64,000 nt of DNA from Achatina immaculata (GCA_009760885.1 CM019714.1:3893895-3957894); one strand, 5' to 3'. Positions 24,441-36,257 are shown, numbered from the stretch's first letter. Made by a program: numbers and translations. The notes: generated from the letters alone by a model not told the origin.

Positions 24441-24760
24441 TCTTCTCTCCCTCTATGTTCTACGTTCTTCTCTTCTGCTGTGTTCTACATTCTTCTCTCC
24501 CTCTATGTTCTACGTTCTTCTCTTCTGCTATGTTCTACATTCTTCTCTCCCTCTATGTTCTACATTCTTCTCTTCTGCTACGTTCTACATTCTTCTCTTC
24601 TGCTATGTTCTACATTCTTCTCTCCCTCTATGTTCTACATTCTTCTCTTCTGCTACGTTCTACATTCTTCTCTTCTGCTATGTTCTACATTCTTCTCTCC
24701 CTCTATGTTCTACGTTCTTCTCTCCTGCTGTGTTCTGCATTCTTTTTCTCTGCCATGTTC
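24441..24760. repeat. ~24/48-bp minisatellite
   Basis: Alternating subunits around CTCTATGTTCTACATTCTTC and TTCTGCTATGTTCTACATTC; pyrimidine rich. Confidence 0.92.
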
Positions 24761-25033
24761 TATATAGAAAACTTCAGCAACTGACATTTAAAACTGTTTT
24801 TTTTCTCGGGTGCTTTCAGATTTATTTCTCGTTTTATTCTCATCATACTTTCTTCATATACTACTACTTTTTATACATGACTACTTTCTTCATATATATA
24901 CTACTTTCTGTACATTGCTACTTTCTACTGCTATAATTGTTATTGTCTGCTTGTACTACCCAGGCTAGAAAGCATTAAATTTATTGCTGTTGTTAGCTTA
25001 CAACTTACATTCTTACAAAGAAGTATAACTTGT
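24761..25033. other. Single-copy T-rich spacer
   Basis: Carries a few CTACTTTCTTCATATA-type motifs resembling the 21-bp array at 16224-16575. No gene recognised. Confidence 0.5.
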
Positions 25034-25275
25034 CACTATCATCGCTATTACTAAAATTACTACTTCTACTACCGCTGATGCTACTACTACTACTACTATA
25101 CTACTACTACTTCTGATGCTACTACTACTACTACTACTACTTATCCAGGTTTTGCTGGTGAGATGGGCCCACCCATATGTTGCAGGTAAGGCCGTTATCT
25201 TTATAGCCCCCAGTTGTGTAGCCACTTGTACCAGAGATACGAGTGGCCGTGTTCTGGCCGTGTTCTGAGCCATGC
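25034..25275 (-). mobile_element. Possible retroelement 3' end with (TAG)n tail
   Basis: On the minus strand a ~130-bp segment containing ATGGGTGGGCCCATCTCACC and AGCAAAACCTGGATAA is followed by a TAG triplet run (25040-25142). A non-coding body followed by a triplet tail is the layout of LINE/SINE 3' ends seen elsewhere in this window (60440, 62091). No RT or tRNA-like part is present, so the assignment is tentative. Confidence 0.35.
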
Positions 25276-25293
25276 CATTCTTACGCTTTACTC

Positions 25294-25700
25294 ATGTCCT
25301 CTATGTGACCGACCCCTCAACTACTCGCCTTCCTCATGTCCTCTACGTGGCCGACTCCCTAACTACTCACCTTCCTCATGTCCTCTACGTGGCCGACTCC
25401 CTAACTACTCACCTTCCTCATGTCCTCTACGTGGCCGACTCCCTAACTACTCGCCTTCCTCATGTCCTCTACGTACCTGACTCCCTAACTACTCGCCTTC
25501 CTCATGTCCTCTACGTACCTGACTCCTCAACTATTCGCCTTACTCATGTCCTCTACGTGCCCGACTCCCCCCCCCCAACTACTCGCCTTCCTCATGTCCT
25601 CTACGTACCTGACTCCTCAACTACTCGCCTTACTCATGTCCTCTACGTGCCTGACTCCCCAACTACTCGCCTTACTCATGTCCTCTACGTGTTCGATTCG
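25294..25700. repeat. 42-bp minisatellite, ~10 copies
   Basis: Unit contains CTCATGTCCTCTACGTGGCC and AACTACTCGCCTT, 42-bp period, with GTGGCC/GTACCTG/GTGCCC variants. Confidence 0.94.
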
Positions 25701-25826
25701 TTGCCCCCTCCTCTACCCTCTACTCGCCCGACTCCCTGTGGACACACCCCGCCGCTCATAAAACGAGCACGGACTTAAGACGGTGACTCATGCACAAAAT
25801 AACCTGAACTTGTTTTGTTCTATCCT

Positions 25827-25851
25827 ACCCCCCCCCCCCCCCCCCCCCCCG
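25827..25851. repeat. Poly-C tract
   Basis: More than 20 consecutive C; length is likely unreliable in sequencing. Confidence 0.9.
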
Positions 25852-26590
25852 ACTTCGTCCACATCTCCTTTTCCTTTCGCCCGGCCCCGCCCCCCTGCCA
25901 CGAGTTGCGTAGATTTTATGACCTCTAACATCAGCTACAAGAAGGAATTGATGGCAAAAAAACCTGTTTTATTATATCTCCTTATTTACAGGTGAAAACG
26001 TCTCTCTCGCTAACACACTTTCTTTCTGTCACCCTTCAAAGTGTTTCGTCCTCCAGGTCTGCCCGACAACAGTGTCTTCTGTTACTCAGTTACACGCCTG
26101 TCTTTGATCTTTTGACACCCTCGTGTATGCCTCATTCAAGCGTGTTCACGCGTCAGTGACTTGTCTTGTACTTTACATGTACTTTCCTACACAAGAAGGG
26201 CCCAGAAGCGTGTGTGGCTCTGCTGTCCCTACCCCCCTCCCTCTCCCCTCTCTCCATCACCCCTCCTTTCCGACCTCCGTCTCTATTAGACAGAGATATC
26301 AGCGGGTTCACTGGAGTGTGACTGTAAAGTGCATGTTTTCATTTCCCATTCTCGCATAACATTGAAAAAAGTTTGTTGTAATGTAATCAGTGTTTCATGC
26401 GTGTTGGTCTTAATGTAGCATTTAGTGATGTATGTTATCTTATATATAATAATCTGTGCTATTTTTATGCAACAATTATGATGTGTCATATCTTAAGGTA
26501 GCATTTAGTAACGTATGTTTGCTTAGTGTAGCATTTAGTGATGTATGTTAACTTAATTGAGTACAAATGATGTCATAACATTGTTAACTT
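25852..26590. other. Single-copy DNA, no gene recognised
   Basis: About 740 bp. Contains a pyrimidine-rich stretch (26225-26285) and three TAGCATTTAGTGATGTATGT-like repeats (26415-26550). Confidence 0.5.
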
Positions 26591-27030
26591 CAGAGTTATC
26601 AGCCCACAAAACCCTGTACCATCTTCCACAAGACCATCAGCCCACAAAACACTGTACCATCTTCCATAAGACCATCGGCCCACAAAGGACTGTATCATCT
26701 TCCATAAGACCATTCACCCACAAACACTGTACGCTACTTCTCTCTCTCTCTCTCTCTCTCACTCTCTCTCTCACATCAGCCTACAAAACACTGTACACTT
26801 CTTCTCTCGCTCTCTCTCTCTCTCTCACCTCATAACACTGTACCGTCTTACGCAAGACCATCAGCCCACAAACACACTGTACAGTACTTCTCTCTCTCTC
26901 TCACACACACATATATGAGCCCACAAAACACTGTACACTACATCTCTCTCTCTCTCTGTCTCTCTCTCTCTCTCACTCTCTCTCTCACACACACACATCA
27001 GCCCACAGACACTGTACTATCTCACACAAG
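26591..27030. repeat. ~38-bp repeats mixed with (CT)n
   Basis: Units around ATCAGCCCACAAAACACTGT alternate with CT/CA microsatellite runs of variable length, so a microsatellite lies inside a minisatellite unit. Confidence 0.88.
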
Positions 27031-27090
27031 ACCATCAGCTCACAGAACACTGTATGCGTCTATTATATTCCATGAGTACTATCAGTGCTT

Positions 27091-27420
27091 GTCGTAGACA
27101 GAGAAAACAATATCAGCTCTGTCAGTGCAAATCGCATATAGAGTAAACAATATCAGCTCTGTCAGTGCAAATCGCGTATAGAGAAAACAATATCAGCTCT
27201 GTCAGTGCAAATCGCGTATAGAGAAAACAATATCAGCTCTGTCAGTGCAAATCGCGTATAGAGAAAACAATATCAGCTCTGTCAGTGCATGCCACGTACA
27301 GAGAAAACAATATCAGCTCTGTCAGTGCACGCCACGTATAGAGAAAACAATATCAGCTCTGTCAGTGCACGCCACGTATAGAGAAAACAATATCAACTCT
27401 GTCAGTGCACACCACGTATC
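27091..27420. repeat. 40-bp minisatellite, ~8 copies
   Basis: Unit GAGAAAACAATATCAGCTCT plus GTCAGTGCAAATCGCGTATA; the last units change to CACGCCACG. Confidence 0.95.
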
Positions 27421-27479
27421 CCAACCCCTGGAAAATCAAGGACTTTTTGCTGTCATTTTCATCTGCTATAGCTTTAGAG

Positions 27480-27578
27480 TTGTTTCTGTATGCATGTTTC
27501 AGAGTTTGTTATGTACACATGTTTTAGAGCTGTTTCTGTATGCATGTTTCAGAGTTTGTTATGTACGCATGTTTTAGA
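27480..27578. repeat. ~50-bp tandem repeat that hosts the RTE insertion (left part)
   Basis: Units around TAGAGCTGTTTCTGTATGCA and TTTCAGAGTTTGTTATGTAC. The same repeat resumes at 28253-28345 after the RTE copy. Confidence 0.85.
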
Positions 27579-28209
27579 AGGAGAGGAACTGGAAGAGGTT
27601 GAAAAGTTTACTTATCTGGGAAGTGTGATAGACAAGCAGGGAGGAACAGAAGCTGATGTAAAAGCAAGAATGGGCAAGGCAAGAGTAAAATTCCATCAGA
27701 TGAAGAAAATATGGGGAACTTCAGCCTTGTCGATTAAATTGAAGATCAGAGTATTTAACACCATGATAAAGCCCATTCTGCTATACGGTTCAGAAACTTG
27801 GAGAACTACTGTTACGATCATGAAACGAATCCAGACATTTATTAACACATGCCTTAGAAGGATTCTTCAAATACGATGGCCAGATACCATAAGTAACCAA
27901 GAACTGCAGCAGCGAACAGGCCAGCAACCAGTGGAAGAAGACATCCTACGAAGAAGATGGGAATGGATCGGACACACCCTACGGAAATCCACATCCAGCA
28001 CTACAAGGCAAGCCCTAACATGGAACCCACAGGGTAAAAGGAGGAGAGGGAGACCAAGGAACTCCTGGCGCCGAAGTCTGGACACGGACATCAAAATAAT
28101 GAACCAGACATGGAGACAGTTGGAAAGAGTGGCCCAGGACCGAACTGCCTGGCGAGCTCTTGTTGGCGGCCTATGCTCCACGAGGGGTCAGAGGCATAGA
28201 TAGACAGAC

Positions 28210-28252
<43 letters not shown>
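27579..28252 (+). mobile_element. 5'-truncated RTE-type LINE, C-terminal part of the RT ORF
   Basis: The reading frame up to a TAG at ~28201 encodes the region after the RT palm: [14 protein letters not shown], then [20 protein letters not shown], and a tail ending [12 protein letters not shown]...[11 protein letters not shown]. This is the C-terminal part of RTE-type polymerases; the catalytic palm and the endonuclease are absent. A (GACA)n microsatellite (28203-28251) forms the 3' tail. The element is flanked by the 12-bp direct repeat GCATGTTTTAGA (27567-27578 and 28253-28264), a target-site duplication. The frame has no stops over ~200 codons, so the insertion may be recent. Non-functional because of truncation. 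Confidence 0.85.
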
Positions 28253-28410
28253 GCATGTTTTAGAGCTGTTTCTGTATGCATGTTTCAGAGTTTGTTATAT
28301 ACGTATGTTTTAGGGCTGTTTCTGTATGCATGTTTTGGAGCAATTTCTATTTGTTTTAACAGAGTTATTTGTGTGGATTTTAGTACAGAAGTTTCTGCAT
28401 GTTTTGACAG
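28253..28410. repeat. ~50-bp tandem repeat (right part, degenerate)
   Basis: Continuation of the array at 27480-27578, decaying to the right; weaker copies continue beyond the LINE fragment to ~28640. Confidence 0.75.
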
Positions 28411-28530
28411 AGCTCAGTCAGTCACTTGCATGCCCCTTGCGGAACTTTGCCTCCTTAACATCACTCTTGTAGGCCTCTCCGTTATAAGCAAGATACCCTG
28501 CTGCTGATGCATCCATCTGCAGATCATCAA
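28411..28530 (-). mobile_element. LINE family B 3'-end fragment (minus strand)
   Basis: The reverse strand matches the last ~110 bp of the LINE at 42720-42905 and 60760-60880: ATGGATGCATCAGCAGCAGG, then AAGTTCCGCAAGG, followed by a short ACTG tail (TGACTGACTGAG). Severely 5'-truncated. Confidence 0.85.
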
Positions 28531-28828
28531 AAAGCTAATCACGCATTTTATAGAACAATTTCTGTATGTTCTGACAGAACTATTCATATGTTTGATAGAG
28601 CAGTTTCTGTTTGTGTTGATGGAACTATTTGTATATGTTTAGCTTATAACTGGGATGCCTGGTCTATATTCTCTTGATAGAAACACGATAATTGTGTGAA
28701 TCACAATTCAATATACCCCGTAACTAATTTCACGACAAGTGGGTTAATACAGGGTATTCATAAGTCTGTGAAATATTTTAAAAATCCACAACAAATAAAC
28801 TACGTAACAGATCATGATTGTTCTTATG

Positions 28829-28830
<2 letters not shown>

Positions 28831-28874
<44 letters not shown>
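28831..28874. repeat. (GA)n microsatellite
   Basis: Purine-only run of about 44 bp. Confidence 0.95.
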
Positions 28875-28881
<7 letters not shown>

Positions 28882-29318
28882 TTGATCTTTATTTCAAAAG
28901 GGTTAAGAATTGGACACGCAGGCCCGTCTGACATTCTGCCCTTTATCATAAATCTTTCACTCTATTCCAGACATTCTACAAATATGCTGTTCATATAACA
29001 AACATAACTAACATTGAAGCTGAGAGACATAAAATAAAATATAACATTTACGTTTCGCTCTTAAACATTCACTCAGTACAGAAGTAACTACATACATTAT
29101 AAATGACTATCTACTAAATAAAATTTTCGGGACTATTCAGAAAACAATTAGTTGTATTCGGTGTCTGTAAGAGCAGCTTAAGATAACTTTTAAGTTTTAT
29201 AATTCATGGAGGCATGTAGTCGACATCAAATAGATATTGGGAAAGCTTGTAGTTGTAGGAAGGAGTATAATTTATATTTTTTATATAGGATGGGAGGGTA
29301 TTCCAAAGATGAGCAGCA

Positions 29319-29381
29319 GAAGAGAGAGAGAGAGAGCGAGAAAGAGAGAGAGAGTAGAGAGAGAGAGAAGAGAGAGAGAGT
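29319..29381. repeat. GA-rich polypurine tract
   Basis: AGAGAG-type run with a few interruptions. Confidence 0.92.
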
Positions 29382-29716
29382 TTTATTTTTCTTCAAGAAG
29401 TAGTATGCAACATTTCGGGAAGAAGGCTGCCTGTGCACAGCTCCTCGGTAGGGACGTCCAGGACCAAGCGAGGAAACTGTGAATCTTGCTTACCAGCCTT
29501 CATCCCGGAACTTCGCATCCCACTTCTTGATGCTGTTGAAAACAAGCGCTGTCTTCTGGGATTCGGCTCGAAATCGTCGCTGCATAGTCACAACGGACGA
29601 GGTTCTTGTGACAAAATGACTGCTCACGTTTACTGACCGCCATATTTGCTACTGCTGCCTCCTAGCGGCAGACCACGGGGGCTCTGGGCGCGGGCTTTAT
29701 TAAGGAAACTTGAAGA

Positions 29717-29864
29717 GTTTCTCTCTCTCTCTCTCTCTTCTCTTCCTCTCTCTCCTCCCCCTCTCTCTCTCCCTCTCTCTCTCCCTCTTCTTCTCTCTCT
29801 CCCTCTTCTTCTCTCTCTCCCTCTCCTTCTCTCCCTCTCTCTCTCCCTCTCTCTCTCTCTCTTT
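29717..29864. repeat. CT-rich polypyrimidine tract
   Basis: About 150 bp of CTCTCT with TTCTT and CCCCC interruptions; complementary in type to the GA tract at 29319-29381. Confidence 0.93.
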
Positions 29865-29945
29865 TGGCGTAAGAATTATCATGATCCGTTACGTAATGTA
29901 TTTGTTGCGAATGTTTGACAGACCTGTGAATAATCCTGCACATTT

Positions 29946-30654
29946 CGTGTGTGGCAACACAATTTTTGTCTAATGTTCTCTTTATCGAGGAGCACGGTGA
30001 TTGTCCAGTTACTTCCCAAATGTGCAGGCTATTTAGCGATACAGTTTACGAAAACTGCTTTCGTATGTTCACATACGACACACAAGTGCACTCATTATTC
30101 CCATATGTTATGTTTTCATACACATAAAACTGCACTCCTAATATAAAATATGTGCTTCACGCCTGAAGTACTAACTATAAAAGTGTCAACGTTTTTCAAT
30201 TATCTCGTTTTTTTTTTGTTTGTTTAGAGAAGAAGACAGAAGTGCATGTCATAGTACAAGTCATTTCTAAAGAAGGAGAAAAATGGACCTTCTACTCAGT
30301 CTCTTTGTTAATATCATTAAAAACAAACGCAATTTTGGTCGCTGAATATTCCCCAACGCCAACCAGGCAAGTGTATAATGGTCCGCTGTTTGGGGAATCT
30401 TGTTACTAAAAATAATCCAATCCTGGGGCTCATGGCCTGGGTGGGTGTGTTTTGGGTGTGAGATGGGTGGGTGGGTGTTATCTTTATGTTGAGCCAAGGC
30501 AGGACGAGGGAGGTGTACAGTGGCTTGCGGGGTGGGTGGGGGAAGGCAGGGTTTCTTGTGGAGCTGAAATATCCCCTTGTTACGCGCGATTAGAGATTTG
30601 TCAGTAGAGAATGTTCAAACTTGAACCTGCTACATCCAGGGAGAATAGGGCACA
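29946..30654. other. Single-copy DNA, no gene recognised
   Basis: About 700 bp. Has a G/T-rich stretch of GGGTGGG motifs (30430-30545), which could form a quadruplex on the + strand. No open frame with recognisable content. Confidence 0.5.
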
Positions 30655-31110
30655 GATAGTCTGACAGACAGGGAGATAAGTGGGCAGACAGACAGGGAGA
30701 TAAGTGGGCAGACAGACAGAGATAAGTGGGCAGACAGATATTGAGATAAGTGGGCAGACAGACAGAGATAAGTGGGCAGACAGATAGGGAGATAAGTGGG
30801 CAGACAGACAGAGATAAGTGGGCAGACAGATAGGGAGATAAGTGGGCAGACAGATAGGGAGATAAGTGGGCAGACAGATAGGGAGATAAGTGGGCAGACA
30901 GATAGGGAGATAAGTGGGCAGACAGACAGGGAGATAAGTGGGCAGACAGATAGGGAGATAAGTGGGCAGATAGAGAGAGATAAGTGGGCAGACAGACAAG
31001 GAGATAAGTAGGCAGACAGACAGAGAAATAAGTGGACAGACAGACAAAGAGATAAGTGGGCAGACAGACAAAGAGATAAGTGGGCAGACAGACAAAGAGA
31101 CAGACCTACA
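30655..31110. repeat. 24-bp (and 20-bp) minisatellite
   Basis: Unit TGGGCAGACAGATAGGGAGA plus TAAG; a 20-bp form lacks GGGA. About 19 units. Confidence 0.94.
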
Positions 31111-31379
31111 CAGGTAAGTGGACAGAGAGTTAGCGGATAGAGAACGCAGAGGTAGGCTGACAGACAGATAGGCAGACAGAGGTAAGCATACAGGTAGAAA
31201 GATAGATATAAAGATAGGCAGACAGATCTAAACGTAGGCAAATAGACAGACAAACATATAAGAAAACAGGTGGACAGGTAGACAGGCAGACAGGAAGAAA
31301 AGAAACAGGTAGGCACAAACAGGTGAGGGTAGACACATGTCGTCAGTAAAGGTATTGAAATGTGTGAATTAATCAATAC
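31111..31379. repeat. Degenerate (CAGA)n-derived DNA
   Basis: Irregular GACAGACAGATAGGCAGA-like DNA grading from the array at 30655-31110 into the next one. Confidence 0.75.
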
Positions 31380-33766
31380 AGGCAAGTAAACCACGGACAG
31401 ACACCTGAACAGATCAACTACAGACACACACCTGAAGCAGGTAAACTGACAGACACACATCTGAAACAGGCGAACTGCAGACACACACCTGAAACAGGCG
31501 AACTACAGACACACACCTGAAACAGGTGAATTACACACACCTGAAACAGGCGAACTACAGACACACACCTGAAATAGGTGAACTACACACACCTGAAACA
31601 GGCGAACTACAGACACACACCTGAAACAGGTAAACTGACAGACACACCTAAAACAGGCGAACTACAGACACACACATGAAACAGGTAAACTGACAGATAC
31701 ACACCTGAAATAGATAAACTACAGGCAGACACCTAAAACAGGCGAACTGCAGACACACACATGAAACAGATAAACTACAGACACACACATGAAACAGATA
31801 AACTACAGACAGACGCATGAAACAGATAAACTACAGACACACACATGAAACAGATAAACTACAGGCAGACACCTAAAACAGGCGAACTGCAGGCACACAC
31901 ATGAAACAGATAAACTGCAGGCACACACATGAAACAGGCGAACTACAGGCACACACATGAAACAGATAAACTGCAGGCACACACATGAAACAGATAAACA
32001 GCAGTAACACACATGAAACAGATAAACTACAGACACACACATGAAACAGATAAACTACAGGCACACACATGAAACAGAAAAACTACAGACAGACACATGA
32101 AACAGATAAACTACAGACACACACATAAAACAGATAAACTACAGACACACATGAAACAGATAAACTACAGGCAGACACCTAAAACAGATAAACTACACGC
32201 AGATACCTAAAACAGGCGAACTGCAGGCACACACATGAAACAGATAAACTGCAGGCACACACATGAAACAGGCGAACTACAGGCACACACATGAAACAGA
32301 TAAACTGCAGGCAAACACATGAAACAGATAAACTACAGGCACACACATGAAACAGGCGAACTGCAGGCACACACATGAAACAGATAAACTGCAGGCACAC
32401 ACATGAATCAGGCGAACTACAGGCACACACGTGAAACAGATAAACTGCAGGCACACACATAAAACAGATAAACAGCAGGCACACACATGAAACAGATAAA
32501 CTACAGACACACACATGAAACAGATAAACTACAGGCACACACATGAAACAGATAAACTACAGGCACACACATGAAACAGATAAACTACAGGCACACACAT
32601 GAAACAGATAAACTACAGACACACACATGAAACAGATAAACTACAGGCACACACATGAAACAGATAAACTACAGAAACACACATGAAACAGATAAACTAC
32701 AGACACATAAAACAGATAAACTACAGACACACACATAAAACAGATAAACTACAGTCACACACATGAAACAGATAAACTACAGACACATAAAACAGATAAA
32801 CTACAGACACACACATAAAACAGATAAACTACAGACACATAAAACAGATAAACTACAAACACACACATGAAACAGATAAACTACAGACACATAAAACAGA
32901 TAAACTACAGACACACACATAAAACAGATAAACTACAGACACACACATAAAACAGATAAACTACAGACACACACATAAAACAGATAAACTACAGACACAC
33001 ATATAAAACAGATAAACTACAGACACATAAAACAGATAAACTACAGGCACACACATGAAACAGATAAACTACAGACACATAAAACAGATAAACTACAGGC
33101 ACACACATGAAACAGATAAACTACAGGCACACACATGAAACAGATAAACTACACACACATAAAACAGATAAACTACAGGCACACACATGAAACAGATAAA
33201 CTACAGGCACACACATGAAACAGATAAACTACAGACACACACATGAAACAGATAAACTACAGGCACACTCATGAAACAGATAAACTACAGAAACACACAT
33301 GAAACAGATAAACTACAGACACATAAAACAGATAAACTACAGACACACACATAAAACAGATAAACTACAGTCACACACATGAAACAGATAAACTACAGAC
33401 ACATAAAACAGATAAACTACAGACACACACATAAAACAGATAAACTACAGACACATAAAACAGATAAACTACAAACACACACATGAAACAGATAAACTAC
33501 AGACACATAAAACAGATAAACTACAGACACACACATAAAACAGATAAACTACAGACACACATATAAAACAGATAAACTACAGACACATAAAACAGATAAA
33601 CTACAGGCACACACATGAAACAGATAAACTACAGACACATAAAACAGATAAACTACAGGCACACACATGAAACAGATAAACTACAGGCACACACATGAAA
33701 CAGATAAACTACACACACATAAAACAGATAAACTACAGGCACACACATGAAACAGATAAACTACAG
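31380..33766. repeat. 24-28-bp minisatellite, ~88 copies
   Basis: Units around GAAACAGATAAACTACAGAC with ACACACACAT (28 bp) or ACAT (24 bp) endings. Early units favour CAGGCGAACTAC and CCTGAAACAGG; later units are more uniform. A higher-order duplication is visible: landmark units CAGAAACACACATG (32671 and 33287) and CAGTCACACACATG (32751 and 33367) are both offset by 616 bp. Confidence 0.96.
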
Positions 33767-34149
33767 GCCACTGATCGCGATAACCGGCAGTTACCGATAA
33801 ATTACCGATAAAAAGGCAAGAAAAACCAAAATCTTTGGAGATCGTCGGTTACTGTAACCGATTTATATTATCAAAACTTTTATAAAAGACAGCCAACGAA
33901 ACCGGCTGGAGGGTGACTGGTCTGATGATGCTCAGTTTGCCTGGAGGAGAATCAACCAGTGTTGACTTTTATTCAGCGTCTCAGGATTTTGTAAAGATAA
34001 AATCTCACTGCAAATAAGATAAGGAAAAAAAAAGGTTTACATGAACATTTACTTTCCGCTGACGTGATTGAACCTATGAACCTACGAACCTATGAATTAT
34101 CATCATCACACTCGGGCCACACCTAGACATGCTCTACTCTCTGTTCCAG
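33767..34149. other. Single-copy DNA upstream of a possible exon
   Basis: About 380 bp with a perfect 7-bp palindrome arm pair TCGGTTA/TAACCGA (33844-33860) and several ACCGATAAA motifs. Ends in a pyrimidine-rich CTCTACTCTCTGTTCCAG, a good 3' splice site. Confidence 0.5.
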
Positions 34150-34200
34150 TAACCACCGAAGAGTACGGACACTACCTGTGCCAGTCAGCTGTTGGTTCTG
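34150..34200 (+). CDS. Possible short exon of an immunoglobulin-domain protein
   Basis: After the acceptor CTCTCTGTTCCAG (AG at 34148-34149) the frame reads TTEEYGHYLCQSAVGSG. The pattern E-x-G-x-Y-x-C is the F-strand signature of Ig domains (usually D-x-G-x-Y-x-C), and VGSG follows as in many I-set domains. A donor-like GTAACC starts at 34201. If that donor is not used, the frame continues NLEIYQPA and then into pyrimidine-rich DNA. No partner exons were found; flanking DNA is repetitive. It may be an exon of a gene outside the window, a gene relic or chance. Confidence 0.35.
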
Positions 34201-34397
34201 GTAACCTTGAAATCTACCAGCCAGCCACCCGGCTCTTCCTCCTTCCTCCTCCCCTCCTCACACCTCTGTCTTTCATCCTCTTTATATCGTCAACACATGT
34301 TCCTTCTTCCTCCTGTACCAGGTTCTCGGCCACCGACTTCGGTATATCCATCATCTCCAGTCACATTTGTTGCATGACCGGCTACCTCATTGACACC

Positions 34398-34512
34398 TAC
34401 TCCCGCATGCCCTGGCCAGTATATCCACCCCATCCTCTCACTCCCGCATGCCCTGGGCAGTATATCCACCCCAGCCTCTCACTCTCGCATGCCCTGGCCA
34501 GTATATCCACCT
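34398..34512. repeat. ~45-bp tandem repeat, ~2.6 copies
   Basis: Three copies of CATGCCCTGGCCAGTATATC with CCACCCCA following. Confidence 0.85.
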
Positions 34513-34605
34513 CAGCCCGGGTGACACTGGATGTTCCCAAGAGCTGAGTCCATTCATGACATAGCAACCCCCCCCCCTCACCCATCTTGTGAAGCTGTGA
34601 GAGTC

Positions 34606-35085
34606 CGTCACCACCACACCGTGTGTATCATTCTCCCTGTCACCACCACACTGTGTGTATCATTCTCCCTGTCACCACCACACTGTGTGTATCATTCTCC
34701 CTGTCACCACCACACTGTGTGTATCATTCTGCCTGTCACCACCACACTGTGTGTATCATCCTGCCTGTCACCACCATACTGTGTGTATCATCCTGCCTGT
34801 CACCACCACACTGTGTGTATCATCCTGCCTGTCACCACCACACTGTGTGTATCATCCTGCCTGTCACCACCACACTGTGTGTATCATCCTCCCTATCACC
34901 ACCACACTGTGTGTATCATCCTGCCTATCACCACCACACTGTGTGTATCATCCTCCCTATCACCACCACACTGTATGTATCATCCTCCCTATCACCACCA
35001 CACTGTGTGTATCATCCTGCCTGTCACGATCACAACGTGTGTATCATCCTGCCTGTCACCATCACACTGTGTGTATCATCCTGCC
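34606..35085. repeat. 32-bp minisatellite, ~15 copies
   Basis: Unit GTCACCACCACACTGTGTGT plus ATCATTCTCCCT, with CTGCCTG and CTCCCTA variants in separate blocks. Confidence 0.95.
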
Positions 35086-35138
35086 GGACTAGTCAGGACA
35101 CAACCTTGGTCACTGCCTCAGTCTCCACCCACATAGCC

Positions 35139-35443
35139 GATGTTATCTTGCAGGAGGTCCCAGCTTTCTGGCCACTAGTCTGCTTCACATATTGACAACG
35201 ATGTTATCTTGAAGGAGGTGCCAGCTTTCTGGCCACTAGTCTGCTTCACATATTGACAACGATGTTATCTTGAAGGGGGTGCCAGCTTTATGGCCACTAG
35301 TCTGCTTCACATATTGACAACGATGTTATCTTGAAGGAGGTCCCAGCTTTCTGGCCACTAGTCTGCTTCACATATAGACAACGATGTTATCTTGAAGGAG
35401 GTGCCAGCTTTCTGGCCACTAGTCTGCCTCACATATAGACAAC
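35139..35443. repeat. 61-bp minisatellite, 5 copies
   Basis: Unit contains GATGTTATCTTGAAGGAGGT and GGCCACTAGTCTGCTTCACA, 61-bp period. Confidence 0.95.
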
Positions 35444-35515
35444 GAAGCCCCATCCACTCTTGTGATCCCCCAGCACTGAACCGCCCATGAAGAGCTCCTG
35501 TACTGCAAACTCAGT

Positions 35516-36177
35516 CCTGCCTCCCATCCATTCTCTGCATTCTCTGCCTCCCATCCATTCTCTGCATTCTCTGCCTCCCATCCATTCTCTGCATTCTCTG
35601 CCTCCCATCCATTCTCTGCATTCTCTGCCTCCCATCCATTCTCTGCATTCTCTGCCTCCCATCCATTCTCTACATTCTCTGCCTCCCATCCATTCTCTGC
35701 ATTCTCTGCCTCCCATCCATTCTCTACATTCTCTGCCTCCCATCCATTCTCTACATTCTCTGCTTCCCATCCATTCTCTACATTCTCTGCTTCCCATCCA
35801 TTCTCTGCATTTTCTGCCTCCCACCCATTCTCTACATTCTCTGCCTCCCATCCATTCTCTGCATTCTCTGCCTCCCATCCATTCTCTGCAGTCTCTGCCT
35901 CCCATCCATTCTCTGCAGTCTCTGCCTCCCATCCATTCTCTGCAGTCTCTGCCTCCCATCCATTCTCTGCAGTCTCTGCCTCCCATCCATTCTCTGCAGT
36001 CTCTGCCTCCCATCCATTCTCTGCAGTCTCTGCCTCCCATCCATTCTCTGCCTCCCACCCATTCTCTGCATTCTCTGCCTCCCATCCATTCTCTGCATTC
36101 TCTGCCTCCCATCCCTTCTCTGCATTCTCTGCCTCCCATCCCTTCTCTGCATTCTCTGCCTCCCATCCATTCTCTGC
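35516..36177. repeat. 27-bp minisatellite, ~24 copies
   Basis: Unit CTGCCTCCCATCCATTCTCT plus GCATTCT. Blocks of GCATTCT, TACATTCT and GCAGTCT variants. Open on both strands since 27 is a multiple of three. Confidence 0.96.
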
Positions 36178-36257
36178 CGAGCACGAAGATGACCACTTTT
36201 ATGAGTCTGTTAGTATCATCTCTCACATCTATCCACTCCTCTCCTTTTACAATATCC

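Larger units (their letters stand above)
28752..29945. mobile_element. Element bounded by ~80-bp inverted repeats
   Basis: Bases 28752-28835 match the reverse complement of 29868-29945 at roughly 75-80%: for example AACAAATAAACTACGTAACAG on the left against AACAAATACATTACGTAACGG on the reversed right arm. Next to each arm, on its inner side, is a (GA)n run (left) or CT-rich run (right). The ~1-kb interior has a second GA tract (29319-29380) and ~300 bp of single-copy DNA, with no recognised transposase. Could be a non-autonomous transposon or two opposed copies of a GA-tailed repeat. Confidence 0.55.
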
